NCBI GenBank assembly: GCA_044224905.1
Contig: JBGAJN010000002.1
Coordinates: 1,892,561-1,956,560 of the forward strand
Reading direction: 5' to 3'
Source: JBGAJN01 sp044224905
GTDB taxonomy: Bacteria; Verrucomicrobiota; Verrucomicrobiia; Limisphaerales; JBGAJN01
DNA length: 64,000 bases
The notes below the pieces were generated by a model that saw only the letters and a program-made list of their open reading frames with translations, was not told the origin of the DNA and did no database searches. Positions 26,201 through 33,812 of the stretch are shown here, one piece after another. Within the stretch, counting starts at the first letter, position 1. Every line of letters starts with the position of its first letter. The position numbers and the translations under genes were made by a program.

Positions 26201-28974
26201 TTGACTGGGACGACCGCGGGCGCATGTGGGTCGTCGAGATGGCCGACTATCCGCTCGGCATGGACAACAACGGCAAGCCCGGCGGTCGTCTGCGCGTGTT
26301 GGAGGACACGGACGGTGACGGTCGTTACGACAAGTCCACCCTTGTCGCGGAGAATCTGAGTTTCCCCAACGGCCTGATCACGTGGCGCGACGGCGTGCTC
26401 GTCACCGCTGCGCCGGACATTTTGTTCATCAAAGACTCGAACGGCGACGGCGTGGCGGATGTGCGCGAACCGCTGTTCACCGGCTTCTTCGAGGGCAACC
26501 AGCAGTTGCGCGTGAACGGCCTGCGCTGGGGCCTCGACAACTGGGTCTATTGCGCCATCGGTGCGCACCACGGGAACTACGGCAAGAATCTCCTGCGATC
26601 TGCTAAGACCGGCGCGGAGTTCGACCTCGGCGCGCGCGACTTCCGCATCCGGCCCGACACGGGCGCGTTCGAGCCGCAATCCGGCCCGACGCAGTTCGGC
26701 CGCAACCGCGACGCGTGGGGCCGTTGGTTCGGCACGCAAAACAGTTTTCCGCTCTGGCACTACGTGCTCGCCGACCATTACCTGCGCCGCAATCCGCACG
26801 TCGCCGCGCCGAGTCCGATTCAGCAAGTCGTCACGCCGGCGAACCCGAAGGTCTATCCCGCGAGCGCACTGGAGAAACGTTTTCACAGCTTCGCCCAGTC
26901 CGGTCACTTTACGTCCGCGTGCGCGGGGATGATTTACAACGACGACTTGCTCTTCGGCGGCGGCACCGAGGAACACGCGTTCACGTGCGAGCCGTTCCAC
27001 AATCTCGTCCAGCACAACGTCCTCACCGACGACGGCGTGAGCTTCGCGTTCCACCGCGCGAAGGGCGAGGAGCAGCACGATTTCTTCGCGAGCGAAGACC
27101 GCTGGTGCCGCCCCGTGATGACGCGCACCGGTCCCGACGGCGCGTTGTGGGTGGTGGACATGTATCGCTACATGATCGAGCACCCTCAATTCCTGCCGCC
27201 GGAGGGCAAGGCCGAACTGCTCCCGAACTATCGCGCCGGCGATGACCGGGGCCGCATCTACCGTGTGTTCCTGAAAAAGCAGGCGCCGCGCAAGCCGGTG
27301 CGTTTCGACGAACTCGACACCGCCGGACTCGTTGCCGCGCTCGACACGCCGAACGGCTGGCAACGCGACAAGGCGCAACAACTTCTCGTTTGGCGCGACG
27401 ACAAGACTGCCGCAACCCCTCTGGAAAAGCTTGCACGCGACGCAAAGGACGCACGCGTCCGGTTGCAAGCGCTCTGCACGCTCGATGGCCTCGGCGTGCT
27501 GAAACCTGAACTCGTCGAGCGTGCACTCGGAGATGTGCATTCCAGCGTGCGTGAGAACGCGGTGCGCCTCGCGGAATTGCGTGGAACGCCCGGCGTCATT
27601 GCTGCCGCGCTCAAGCTTGCGGACGATGCTGATTTGAAAGTGCGCCTCCAACTCGCCTTCTCGCTCGGGGAATGGAAAAAGCCGCGCGCGGGCGAAACGC
27701 TCGGTCGCCTCGCCGTCGCGCACCACAACAACCCGTTCATCACCGCTGCCGTGATGAGTTCCGCCGTGCCGCACGCTGGCGCGCTCGTGGACGCCGTGGT
27801 GAAAGCTGGCGGCCCGGTGCGAGCGGCACTTGGCGATTCACTGCTCGGCCTTGCGCTAGGACTGAATCAGCGCGCGGCGCTCGCCAAGCTGCTAGCCCCC
27901 TCGCTCGCTGCGAGTGGCGGCAAGTTTACCGATGAACAGTTGGAAAACTTCGGCCGTTTCCTTGATTTGCTCGCGCAACGCAAGTTAACGCTGGCGAGTT
28001 TGGCAGAGTCGAATCGGGGCGACGAATTGGCCAAGCAACTCGCCAAGGCTGATACCATGTTCGCCTTCGCCAAAGCTGCGGCGGACGATGCGAAGAATCC
28101 GGCCAGGCCGCGCGCGATGGCCGTGGCATTGCTTGCACGCGAGCCGTCGCAACGTGCCACTGCAATGAAACTGCTGACGGATTGGCTCACGCCCCGCACC
28201 GCGCCGGAGTTACAGCGCGCTGCTGTGCGAGCGCTCGCCACCACCGGCGACGATTCCGTGCCAGCCAAGCTCATGAGCGGCTGGGCTTCGCACGCACCCG
28301 CGACACGCACGGCGGTGCTCGACGCGTTGCTGGGCCGCGAGCCGTGGGCGTTCGCGCTGATGCAGCGGCTGGAGAAAGGCGAATTGACGCCGCGCGATTT
28401 CGACCCGACCAAGCGCACGCAGTTGCTGCGCCACGCCTCGGCGCGCGTGCGCGGCAAAGCGGAGAAACTGTTCAATGCCACCGTCACCTCGAACCGTGCG
28501 AAGGTGATTGAGGAGTTCACGCCCGCGCTCAAGCTCAAGGGCGACGCGCCGCACGGCCGCGAGATTTATCTCAAGCTCTGTGTGAACTGCCACAAGCTCG
28601 GCGAGACCGGCAACGAGATCGGCCCCGATCTTCGCTCCGTGGTCGAACATCCGCCGGAAAAGCTGCTGTTCAACATCCTCGACCCGAGCGGTGACGTGCA
28701 GCCGGGCTTCAACGCCTACAGTTGTACGCTCGCCAACGGCGATGAACTTTACGGACTCATTACCGTCGAGACCGGCAACAGCATCACTTTCAAGCTCGCC
28801 GATGGCACCGTGCGCAACATCCCGCGCCGCGACATCGCCACACTGCGCGGCTCCGCACTATCGCTGATGCCGGAGGGGTTGGAGAATGGGCTGAGCAGAC
28901 AAGACGTGGCGGACTTGATTCGGTTCCTTCGCACGCCGCGCACGGAAGCAGATGCTGCGGGCGGCAAAAAGTAA
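23197..28974 (+). CDS. 1925-residue fusion: ceramidase-like, two LamG domains, dehydrogenase, HEAT repeats, cytochrome c
   Basis: A very large exported protein whose ATG lies 23 bp inside the preceding gene. After a signal peptide come: a neutral/alkaline ceramidase-like domain (about 35-470; FRAGAAAIDITP, SATHTHSAP, NFSMHYFGAGP); two concanavalin/LamG domains (about 490-720 and 760-925); a Pro/Ala linker; a PVC dehydrogenase propeller (about 970-1370; DGFAVELVAAEPLVKDPVAIDWDDRGRMWVVEM); HEAT repeats; and a cytochrome c with CVNCHK near residue 1795. Each part is a known family; the single-chain combination is unusual. It suggests a surface or periplasmic enzyme that hydrolyses, binds and oxidises one substrate. 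No stop or frameshift breaks the frame. Confidence 0.9.
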   Translation: MNLSTSSRLRTLLAVVAALVLITVKAFAASQSFRAGAAAIDITPTSFPVIVNGGFIQKTANSANDKLHARTIVLDDGKQRIAICVVDTCMMMRELIDEAKELAQRKTGIPIDRMLVSATHTHSAPSAMGCLGTSLDENYAKWLPGKIAESIEAAAKNLQPARVGWAVVPAWEFTNCRRWIRRPDKMITDPFGVVSARANMHPGYLNPDAIGPSGPIDPDLSILSVQTREGRPLALLANFSMHYFGAGPVSADYFGKFAEGVGKAIGARDGEPFVGIMSQGTSGDSHWMDYSQEKKNITSEQYAEGLMKLAAEAYAKIQHHDSAPLAMAEAKLKLRRRVADESRLAWARKIVSTMGDRIPTNQQEVYAREQVLIAATPERELKLQALRIGELGITAIPDEVYAITGLKLKAQSPLRPTFNVELANGSEGYIPPPEQHKLGGYTTWAARTAGLVPEAEPRIVETVLGLLEKVAGEKRRKVVDENGPYAQAVLAVKPLAYWRMNEFVPPTAFDASGNKNHATYDWESGVAFHLLGVGNAMGASSQASLVNTAFSGTKQLNRAPHFAGGSMKAELKKLGADYSVTFWIWNGLDPRARATTGVAFARGSERLGITGTASQPGHLYFVAGIGAMPVIGKTELLWKDWHHVAFVREGKRVTAYLDGKPELSAESDSPASGANLFFGGRFEEGATLEGKIDEAAVFARALTASDIAAQYQASGPPPRSTVPLPGAQPALKTAKVASVDMAAPKFTVAYEAALKALKPVVHRPLNTSGDSFNGKRLSVLAPKISGGTWSVSLWFRNDLGVSERAVTAYLFSRGPDGDKQAPGDHLGIGGSFRPGYEGKLLFYNGNDSHQTLLGRTTLAPGSWNHVVLVREGKRVSVYLNGQAEASGDIDVTTPDAREFFVGARSDNFTPLQGNLAEFAMFDRALKTDETAQLFKTVELSAAKPVAAVAQPATASPPTAASPPQLAVPPTSPQDSLKKIHVPDGFAVELVAAEPLVKDPVAIDWDDRGRMWVVEMADYPLGMDNNGKPGGRLRVLEDTDGDGRYDKSTLVAENLSFPNGLITWRDGVLVTAAPDILFIKDSNGDGVADVREPLFTGFFEGNQQLRVNGLRWGLDNWVYCAIGAHHGNYGKNLLRSAKTGAEFDLGARDFRIRPDTGAFEPQSGPTQFGRNRDAWGRWFGTQNSFPLWHYVLADHYLRRNPHVAAPSPIQQVVTPANPKVYPASALEKRFHSFAQSGHFTSACAGMIYNDDLLFGGGTEEHAFTCEPFHNLVQHNVLTDDGVSFAFHRAKGEEQHDFFASEDRWCRPVMTRTGPDGALWVVDMYRYMIEHPQFLPPEGKAELLPNYRAGDDRGRIYRVFLKKQAPRKPVRFDELDTAGLVAALDTPNGWQRDKAQQLLVWRDDKTAATPLEKLARDAKDARVRLQALCTLDGLGVLKPELVERALGDVHSSVRENAVRLAELRGTPGVIAAALKLADDADLKVRLQLAFSLGEWKKPRAGETLGRLAVAHHNNPFITAAVMSSAVPHAGALVDAVVKAGGPVRAALGDSLLGLALGLNQRAALAKLLAPSLAASGGKFTDEQLENFGRFLDLLAQRKLTLASLAESNRGDELAKQLAKADTMFAFAKAAADDAKNPARPRAMAVALLAREPSQRATAMKLLTDWLTPRTAPELQRAAVRALATTGDDSVPAKLMSGWASHAPATRTAVLDALLGREPWAFALMQRLEKGELTPRDFDPTKRTQLLRHASARVRGKAEKLFNATVTSNRAKVIEEFTPALKLKGDAPHGREIYLKLCVNCHKLGETGNEIGPDLRSVVEHPPEKLLFNILDPSGDVQPGFNAYSCTLANGDELYGLITVETGNSITFKLADGTVRNIPRRDIATLRGSALSLMPEGLENGLSRQDVADLIRFLRTPRTEADAAGGKK

Positions 28975-28986
28975 CTTCAATTGCTC

Positions 28987-30483
28987 ATGAAAAACGCATC
29001 ACGTATCGCGAAACACGATCTCTCCCACACGGGTCGCCGGATGCTTTCGCGGCGCGATTTCCTGCAATGGGGCGGCACGGGATTGAGCGGTGTTGCGCTC
29101 GCGGCGCTGTTGGCCGAACAGAAGTTGCTCGCCGCAGGGAAGCCGATCCGGCCAGAGATTGATTCGTCGCATCCGTATGCGCCGCGGCCGGCGCACTTCG
29201 CACCGACGGCGAAGCGTGTGTTGATGATTTTCTGCTCGGGCGCGCTGAGCCACGTGGACACGTTCGATTGGAAGCCCGAGTTGGTGAAACGTCACGACAC
29301 GCCGATGCCAGGCGTCGGCAATTTGATTACGTTCCAGGGCGAGCAAGGGAATCTCATCAAGCCGATTCGTGAATTCAAACCGCGTGGGCAATCCGGCAAA
29401 ATGGCGAGCGATCTTCTGCCGCGCCTCGCCGAGATGGCCGACGAAATGTGTTTCATTCACTCGATGACGGCGAAGTCGAACACGCACGGCCCCGCGGAGA
29501 ACCAGATGAGCACGGGTTTCACGCTCGATGGTTTTCCCGGCGCGGGCGCGTGGGTGACGTATGCGCTCGGCTCCGAGAGTCAGAACCTACCGGCGTTCGT
29601 GGCGATTCCGGATCCGCGCGGCACGCCGCAGATCGGACCGCGCCACTGGGGCTCAGCGTTTCTGCCGTCCGTTTTCCAAGGCACGCCGTTCAATGCGGAT
29701 AAGCCGATTCCCAATCTTGCGCGCCCGGCGTTCATCAGCGAGGCCGCAGAACTCGGCACACGTGATTTTCTGAAAGTGCTCAACGACCGTCACCTCGCGC
29801 AGCATCCGGGCGACTCCGACCTCGCGGCGCGCATCGCTGCTTACGAACTTGCGGCGAAGATGCAACTCGCCGCGGCGGAGACGAGCGACTTCCGGGGCGA
29901 GTCCCCGGTCACGCTGGATCTTTACGGTGTCAACGACAGCAACGCGAACAAAGCGGGCTTCGCCAAGAACTGCCTGCTCGCGCGTCGGTTGATCGAGCGC
30001 GGCGTGCGCTTCGTGCAACTCTTCAACGGCTCCTACGCGATGGGCGAAGGCGTGGGCAACTGGGACGGTCACAAGAAAATCGCCGACCAATATCCAATCC
30101 ACGCGGAGATTCTCGATCAACCCGCCGCGGCGTTGCTTCGCGATCTCAAAGCACGCGGACTGCTCGCGGACACGCTCGTTGCTTTCGTGACGGAGTTTGG
30201 TCGCATGCCGACGTTCCAGAAGGGAGCGAACGGCCGCGACCACAATCCGAAAGGCTTCACCGTCTGGCTCGCCGGCGCGGGCGTGAAGCGCGGCTTCAGC
30301 TATGGCGCGACGGACGAGTTCGGCTATCAGGCCGTGGAGAACGTGACCAGCATCTACGATCTCCATGCGACGATGCTCCACATTCTCGGCCTCGATCACG
30401 AGCGCCTGAGCTACTACAACAACGGCGTGGAGCGCCGTTTGACCGATGTGCACGGACACGTGCTGCACGATTTGCTGACGTAA
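28987..30483 (+). CDS. DUF1501 Tat-exported protein
   Basis: 498 residues from the ATG, two codons after an in-frame TTG. The N-terminus has a twin-arginine signal (LSRRDFLQWGGTGLSGVALAALLAEQ). The body shows the DUF1501 pattern: MIFCSGALSHVDTFDWKPEL, MCFIHSMTAKSNTHGPAENQ, ARRLIERGVRFVQL, FGRMPTFQKGANGRDHNP and a C-terminal FGYQAVENVTSIYDLHATMLHILGLDHERL. DUF1501 belongs to the alkaline phosphatase/sulfatase-like fold group; no reaction is proven. It closes the three-gene GntR-linked operon, 12 bp after the fusion gene. Confidence 0.93.
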   Translation: MKNASRIAKHDLSHTGRRMLSRRDFLQWGGTGLSGVALAALLAEQKLLAAGKPIRPEIDSSHPYAPRPAHFAPTAKRVLMIFCSGALSHVDTFDWKPELVKRHDTPMPGVGNLITFQGEQGNLIKPIREFKPRGQSGKMASDLLPRLAEMADEMCFIHSMTAKSNTHGPAENQMSTGFTLDGFPGAGAWVTYALGSESQNLPAFVAIPDPRGTPQIGPRHWGSAFLPSVFQGTPFNADKPIPNLARPAFISEAAELGTRDFLKVLNDRHLAQHPGDSDLAARIAAYELAAKMQLAAAETSDFRGESPVTLDLYGVNDSNANKAGFAKNCLLARRLIERGVRFVQLFNGSYAMGEGVGNWDGHKKIADQYPIHAEILDQPAAALLRDLKARGLLADTLVAFVTEFGRMPTFQKGANGRDHNPKGFTVWLAGAGVKRGFSYGATDEFGYQAVENVTSIYDLHATMLHILGLDHERLSYYNNGVERRLTDVHGHVLHDLLT

Positions 30484-30568
30484 GCGGGGCGGGGGAGTTG
30501 AGTCGCGAACGATCGTCGTTGAATTTGCCGGACGTCGCGCCCGTCTGGCTCACATTGTTTCCAAACCC

Positions 30569-31768
30569 ATGAAAAATAATTCCATTACTGTTTCCATCGC
30601 TTCTGTCTGTCTTGCTGCTTCGCTTTGTCTCGTGGCCCCGGCGCTATTCGCTGCGTCATTGCCTGCAGCCAAACCCGAGGCGGTCAACATGGATGCTGCA
30701 AAGCTGGGGCAAATCCGCGCCGTGATGGAGGAGCAGGTGAAGGCGAATCACGGTGCCGGTTTCGTCACGCTCGTGATGCGCGATGGAAAGGTGGTTCATC
30801 ATGAAGCCGCGGGCATGGCGGATCGCGAGAAGCGCAAGCGCATGGAGAAGGATTCCCTCTTCTGGATCGCCTCGATGACGAAGTCCATTAGCGTCACGGC
30901 GGTGATGATTCTCGTGGATGAAGGCAAGCTCTCGCTCGACGAGCCGGCGTCGAAATGGCTGCCGGAGTTGAAGAAGGTAAAACTCGCCGGCGGCTCGCCA
31001 CCGAAGCGCGAGATCACGTTGCGCGATTTAATGTCGCACACCGCGGGCGTCCATTTTCCTGAGCGCAAGCCGAGCGACGGCGCCATCACGCTGAAGGCTT
31101 ACGCGTCGCAATTGCTTAGCGCACCGCTGACGTTCGAGCCGGGAAGCAATTACGAATACAACTTCGGCATCACGGTCGCGGGACGCATCGTGGAGATTGT
31201 GAGCGGACAGAAGTTTGAGGACTTCGTGGCGGCGCGGATTCTTGGTCCCCTTGGAATGAAGGACTCGACGTTTCATCCGGACGATCGGCTGCGTCGGCGC
31301 ATCGCGAAGACCTACAAGACTTCCGAGGACGGCAAATCGCTCGAGCCCGGTTACAATCCCTTCATCACGCAGGATGCGACTGTGCGCCACATGACCGAAC
31401 CGTCGGGAGGGTTGTTCTCCACGGCGGCGGACATGGCGCACTTCTATCAGATGATTCTCAATGGCGGCGAACTCGAGGGCAAACGCATCGTTTCACGTGC
31501 CTCGGTGGCGGAGATGACGAAGGCGCACACGGCGGGCGGCAAGGTGCTAAGCTATGGGCTCGGCTGGCAGTGCAGCAACGGCGAGAAACCAATCTCGCCC
31601 GGCTTCAGCAAGTCCGCGTTCGGCCACGGCGGAGCGTTTGCCACACACGGAATGATCGATCCGGAGCGCAAGCTCGTCGTCGTCTTCATGGTGCAGGACG
31701 TTCTGGTGAAGGACGGCGGCAAGGCGAAGGAAGTGTTTCACAAGCTCGTTGCCGAAGCGGTGAAGTAG
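30569..31768 (+). CDS. Secreted serine hydrolase of the beta-lactamase/class C family
   Basis: 399 residues with a signal peptide (about 1-30). The nucleophile motif is SMTK (near residue 102), and EYNFG around residue 193 occupies the place of the usual tyrosine motif. Near the C-terminus FGHGGAFATHGMIDP provides the third, HGG-type motif. Members are esterases, peptidases or beta-lactamases; in carbohydrate clusters they usually act as esterases. It lies 86 bp after DUF1501 and 192 bp before the sugar-binding protein gene, so it may be separately transcribed. Antibiotic resistance is not implied. Confidence 0.9.
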   Translation: MKNNSITVSIASVCLAASLCLVAPALFAASLPAAKPEAVNMDAAKLGQIRAVMEEQVKANHGAGFVTLVMRDGKVVHHEAAGMADREKRKRMEKDSLFWIASMTKSISVTAVMILVDEGKLSLDEPASKWLPELKKVKLAGGSPPKREITLRDLMSHTAGVHFPERKPSDGAITLKAYASQLLSAPLTFEPGSNYEYNFGITVAGRIVEIVSGQKFEDFVAARILGPLGMKDSTFHPDDRLRRRIAKTYKTSEDGKSLEPGYNPFITQDATVRHMTEPSGGLFSTAADMAHFYQMILNGGELEGKRIVSRASVAEMTKAHTAGGKVLSYGLGWQCSNGEKPISPGFSKSAFGHGGAFATHGMIDPERKLVVVFMVQDVLVKDGGKAKEVFHKLVAEAVK

Positions 31769-31810
31769 CGCTCCATTCGCTTTAGGGAATTGGTGTTGAC
31801 GACGGTTGGG

Positions 31811-31851
31811 GGAATGGATTTCATTACGGGAATCCATTCCTCAAATGAAAT
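31811..31851. promoter_or_regulatory. Nested inverted repeats, candidate IclR-type operator
   Basis: GGAATGGATT (31811-31820) and AATCCATTCC (31831-31840) form a perfect 10-bp inverted repeat with a 10-bp centre. Interleaved with it, ATTTCATT (31818-31825) and AATGAAAT (31844-31851) form a second one. AATGAAA/TTTCATT half-sites resemble those of KdgR-like IclR regulators, and an IclR gene lies 10 kb downstream in the same run. The site is 110 bp upstream of the binding-protein start. Confidence 0.5.
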
Positions 31852-31960
31852 TAGTGACCAGCTTTGGCCTACAGTGTCCGTATGGCGGTCGCGTTTCCGC
31901 TGTTGGAATGAAAATGGGCGCCGTCGCGTCAGACATAGAAACTCAACCCGATTCCTCGTC

Positions 31961-32935
31961 ATGAAAAAACTCGTTCACGTTCTTGCCATCTTTGCGGTCG
32001 CTGCGTTGATTGGCTGCGGTAAGTCGAAAGAAAGCTCGAAGCCCGGCGAATCTGCGGTCGCGAAGAAAGGCACGATTGGCGTCACGTTGCTCGCGTTGCA
32101 GAACCCGTTCTTCAAAGTTATCGGCGACAGCATCACCGCCGAGGCGGCGAAGCAGGGCTACGACACGATCGTGTTGAGTGCGGACAACGACGTCGCGCGG
32201 CAGGCGAATCACGTGAAGGATTTCATCGTGAAGAAATGCGCCGCCATCGTGCTCAGCCCTTGCGAGTCGCGCTCCATCGTGCCGGTGATTCAGGAGGCCA
32301 ACGCCGCGGGCATTCCCGTGCTCACGGTGGACATCCCGTGCAACGAGCCGGGAGTGAAACTGCTCACGCAGGTCGCGACGGACAATTACGGCGGTGGCAA
32401 GGAAGCGGGATTGGCGATGATCGAAGCGCTCGGTCCGGCTGGTGGCAAGGTGGCGATTCTCCATTTCAAACAGGCCGAGTCGTGCCGTCTGCGTGTCAAA
32501 GGATTCCGCGAAGTCATCCACGCCCACAACGCGAAGGGCGCGGGCAAGATTGATCTCGTGCTCGAATTGGAGAGCGGTGGCGCGAAGGACGTCGGCTACA
32601 AGGCGGCGGAGGATGCGTTGCAGGCGCACGGAGATTTGCGCGGCATCTTTGCGATCAACGACCCGGCGGCGCTCGGGGCGCGCGCGGCGTTAGAAAAGGC
32701 GAATAGGACCGCGCAAGTGATGATCGTTGGCTTCGACGGTCAGCCCGAAGGCAAGCAGGCGATCAAGGAAGGGAAAATCTACGCCGACCCGATTCAGTTT
32801 CCCGACCGCATGGGCGTCGAGATTGTTCGCGCGATCATCAAACACTCGAAGGGCGATGATGTGCCGAAGGAGCTGCTCATCCCCACGAGTCTTTACCGGA
32901 AAGCGGACGGCGAGAAAGATCCCACGCTCAAGTAA
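31961..32935 (+). CDS. Sugar ABC transporter substrate-binding lipoprotein (RbsB-like)
   Basis: 324 residues from the ATG before KKLVHVL; the longer upstream frame lacks a signal and spans the operator. A lipoprotein signal ends in LIGC (Cys19). The mature part is a type I periplasmic-binding fold: IGVTLLALQNPFFKVIGDSI, IVLSPCESRSIVPVIQEANAAGIPVLTVDI and GIFAINDPAALGARAAL. These proteins bind pentoses or hexoses for ribose-type ABC transporters. The matching permease is at 40977; no ATPase gene is present. It opens the sugar run and stops 1 bp before the next gene. Confidence 0.92.
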   Translation: MKKLVHVLAIFAVAALIGCGKSKESSKPGESAVAKKGTIGVTLLALQNPFFKVIGDSITAEAAKQGYDTIVLSADNDVARQANHVKDFIVKKCAAIVLSPCESRSIVPVIQEANAAGIPVLTVDIPCNEPGVKLLTQVATDNYGGGKEAGLAMIEALGPAGGKVAILHFKQAESCRLRVKGFREVIHAHNAKGAGKIDLVLELESGGAKDVGYKAAEDALQAHGDLRGIFAINDPAALGARAALEKANRTAQVMIVGFDGQPEGKQAIKEGKIYADPIQFPDRMGVEIVRAIIKHSKGDDVPKELLIPTSLYRKADGEKDPTLK

Positions 32936-32936
32936 T

Positions 32937-33788
32937 ATGGCTGCGAAGAATTTCCTCCACGAACTCGTTGGTTCGATGTCCCAAGGCGCGGCGGGCAATC
33001 CCACCGTTGCGATGATCGAGGCGGCGTTTCAGCATCACGGCCTGCATTGGCGTTACGTGAACATGGAAGTCACGCCCGCTGATCTCGGAGCTGCCGTGCG
33101 CGGCGCGCGGGCGATGGGCTTCCGCGGTTTCAACTGCTCCATGCCGCATAAAGTGGCCGTCATCCAGCACCTCGATGGTCTCGGCGAATCCGCCGGCATC
33201 ATGGGCGCGGTGAACTGCGTCGTGCGTCGCGGTGACAAGCTCATCGGCGAAAACACCGACGGCAAAGGCTTCCTCAAGTCGCTCGAGTCCGTCACGAATT
33301 CCAAAGGCAAATCCGTCGTTCTTTTCGGCGCGGGTGGTGCGGCGCGCGCCATTGCGGTCGAACTGGGTCTCGCTGGTGTGAAGAGAATTACGGTGGTGAA
33401 TCGCAACGAAGCGCGCGGTGGTGAGCTCGTGAAATTGCTTCGCGATAAATTGAAGCTCGATGCCGAGCTCGTGGTGTGGCGTGGCGACTATTCCGTTCCC
33501 GCCGGCACCGATGTGGTCATCAACGGCACCTCCGTCGGCCTCTACGACGGCGAAGCGCGGCTTGCGCTGGATGTGAATTCGCTGAAACCCGGCATGGTCG
33601 TCGCCGACGTGATTTTCAGTCCACCACGCACATGCCTGATCCGCGAGGCGGAAGCGCGCGGCTGCAAAGCCCTCGATGGACTCGGCATGATTGTGAATCA
33701 AGGCGTGGTGAGCATTCAGTATTGGACGTGCGTGAATCCGGAGCCCGCTGTGATGCGCAAAGCCGTCGAGCAGGCGCTCGGAGTCTGA
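32937..33788 (+). CDS. Shikimate dehydrogenase-like oxidoreductase, atypical
   Basis: 283 residues from the ATG 1 bp after the binding-protein stop. The fold is clearly of the shikimate/quinate dehydrogenase family: GFNCSMPHK with the catalytic lysine (about residue 68), GENTDGKGF with the catalytic aspartate (about 104), the NADP loop VVLFGAGGAARAIAVEL and a C-terminal LGMIVNQGV. The N-terminal substrate motif SxS, normally in a GxPixHSxSP context, is absent; here it reads SMSQGAAGNPTVA. Together with its place in a sugar operon this argues for a polyol or sugar-acid substrate rather than aromatic biosynthesis. Confidence 0.85.
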   Translation: MAAKNFLHELVGSMSQGAAGNPTVAMIEAAFQHHGLHWRYVNMEVTPADLGAAVRGARAMGFRGFNCSMPHKVAVIQHLDGLGESAGIMGAVNCVVRRGDKLIGENTDGKGFLKSLESVTNSKGKSVVLFGAGGAARAIAVELGLAGVKRITVVNRNEARGGELVKLLRDKLKLDAELVVWRGDYSVPAGTDVVINGTSVGLYDGEARLALDVNSLKPGMVVADVIFSPPRTCLIREAEARGCKALDGLGMIVNQGVVSIQYWTCVNPEPAVMRKAVEQALGV

Positions 33789-33812
33789 TTGGTTTCACCG
33801 CTTCATCAACCT

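Noticed and set aside
25630..27774. 714-codon open frame on the minus strand
   Set aside because: It is antisense to the well-supported fusion gene. High GC keeps stop codons rare in the opposite frame, and the translation is Arg/Val/Ala-rich without any domain.
30569..31768. Antibiotic beta-lactamase
   Set aside because: The family is broad, the second motif deviates, and the context is glycan degradation, so an esterase or peptidase is more likely.
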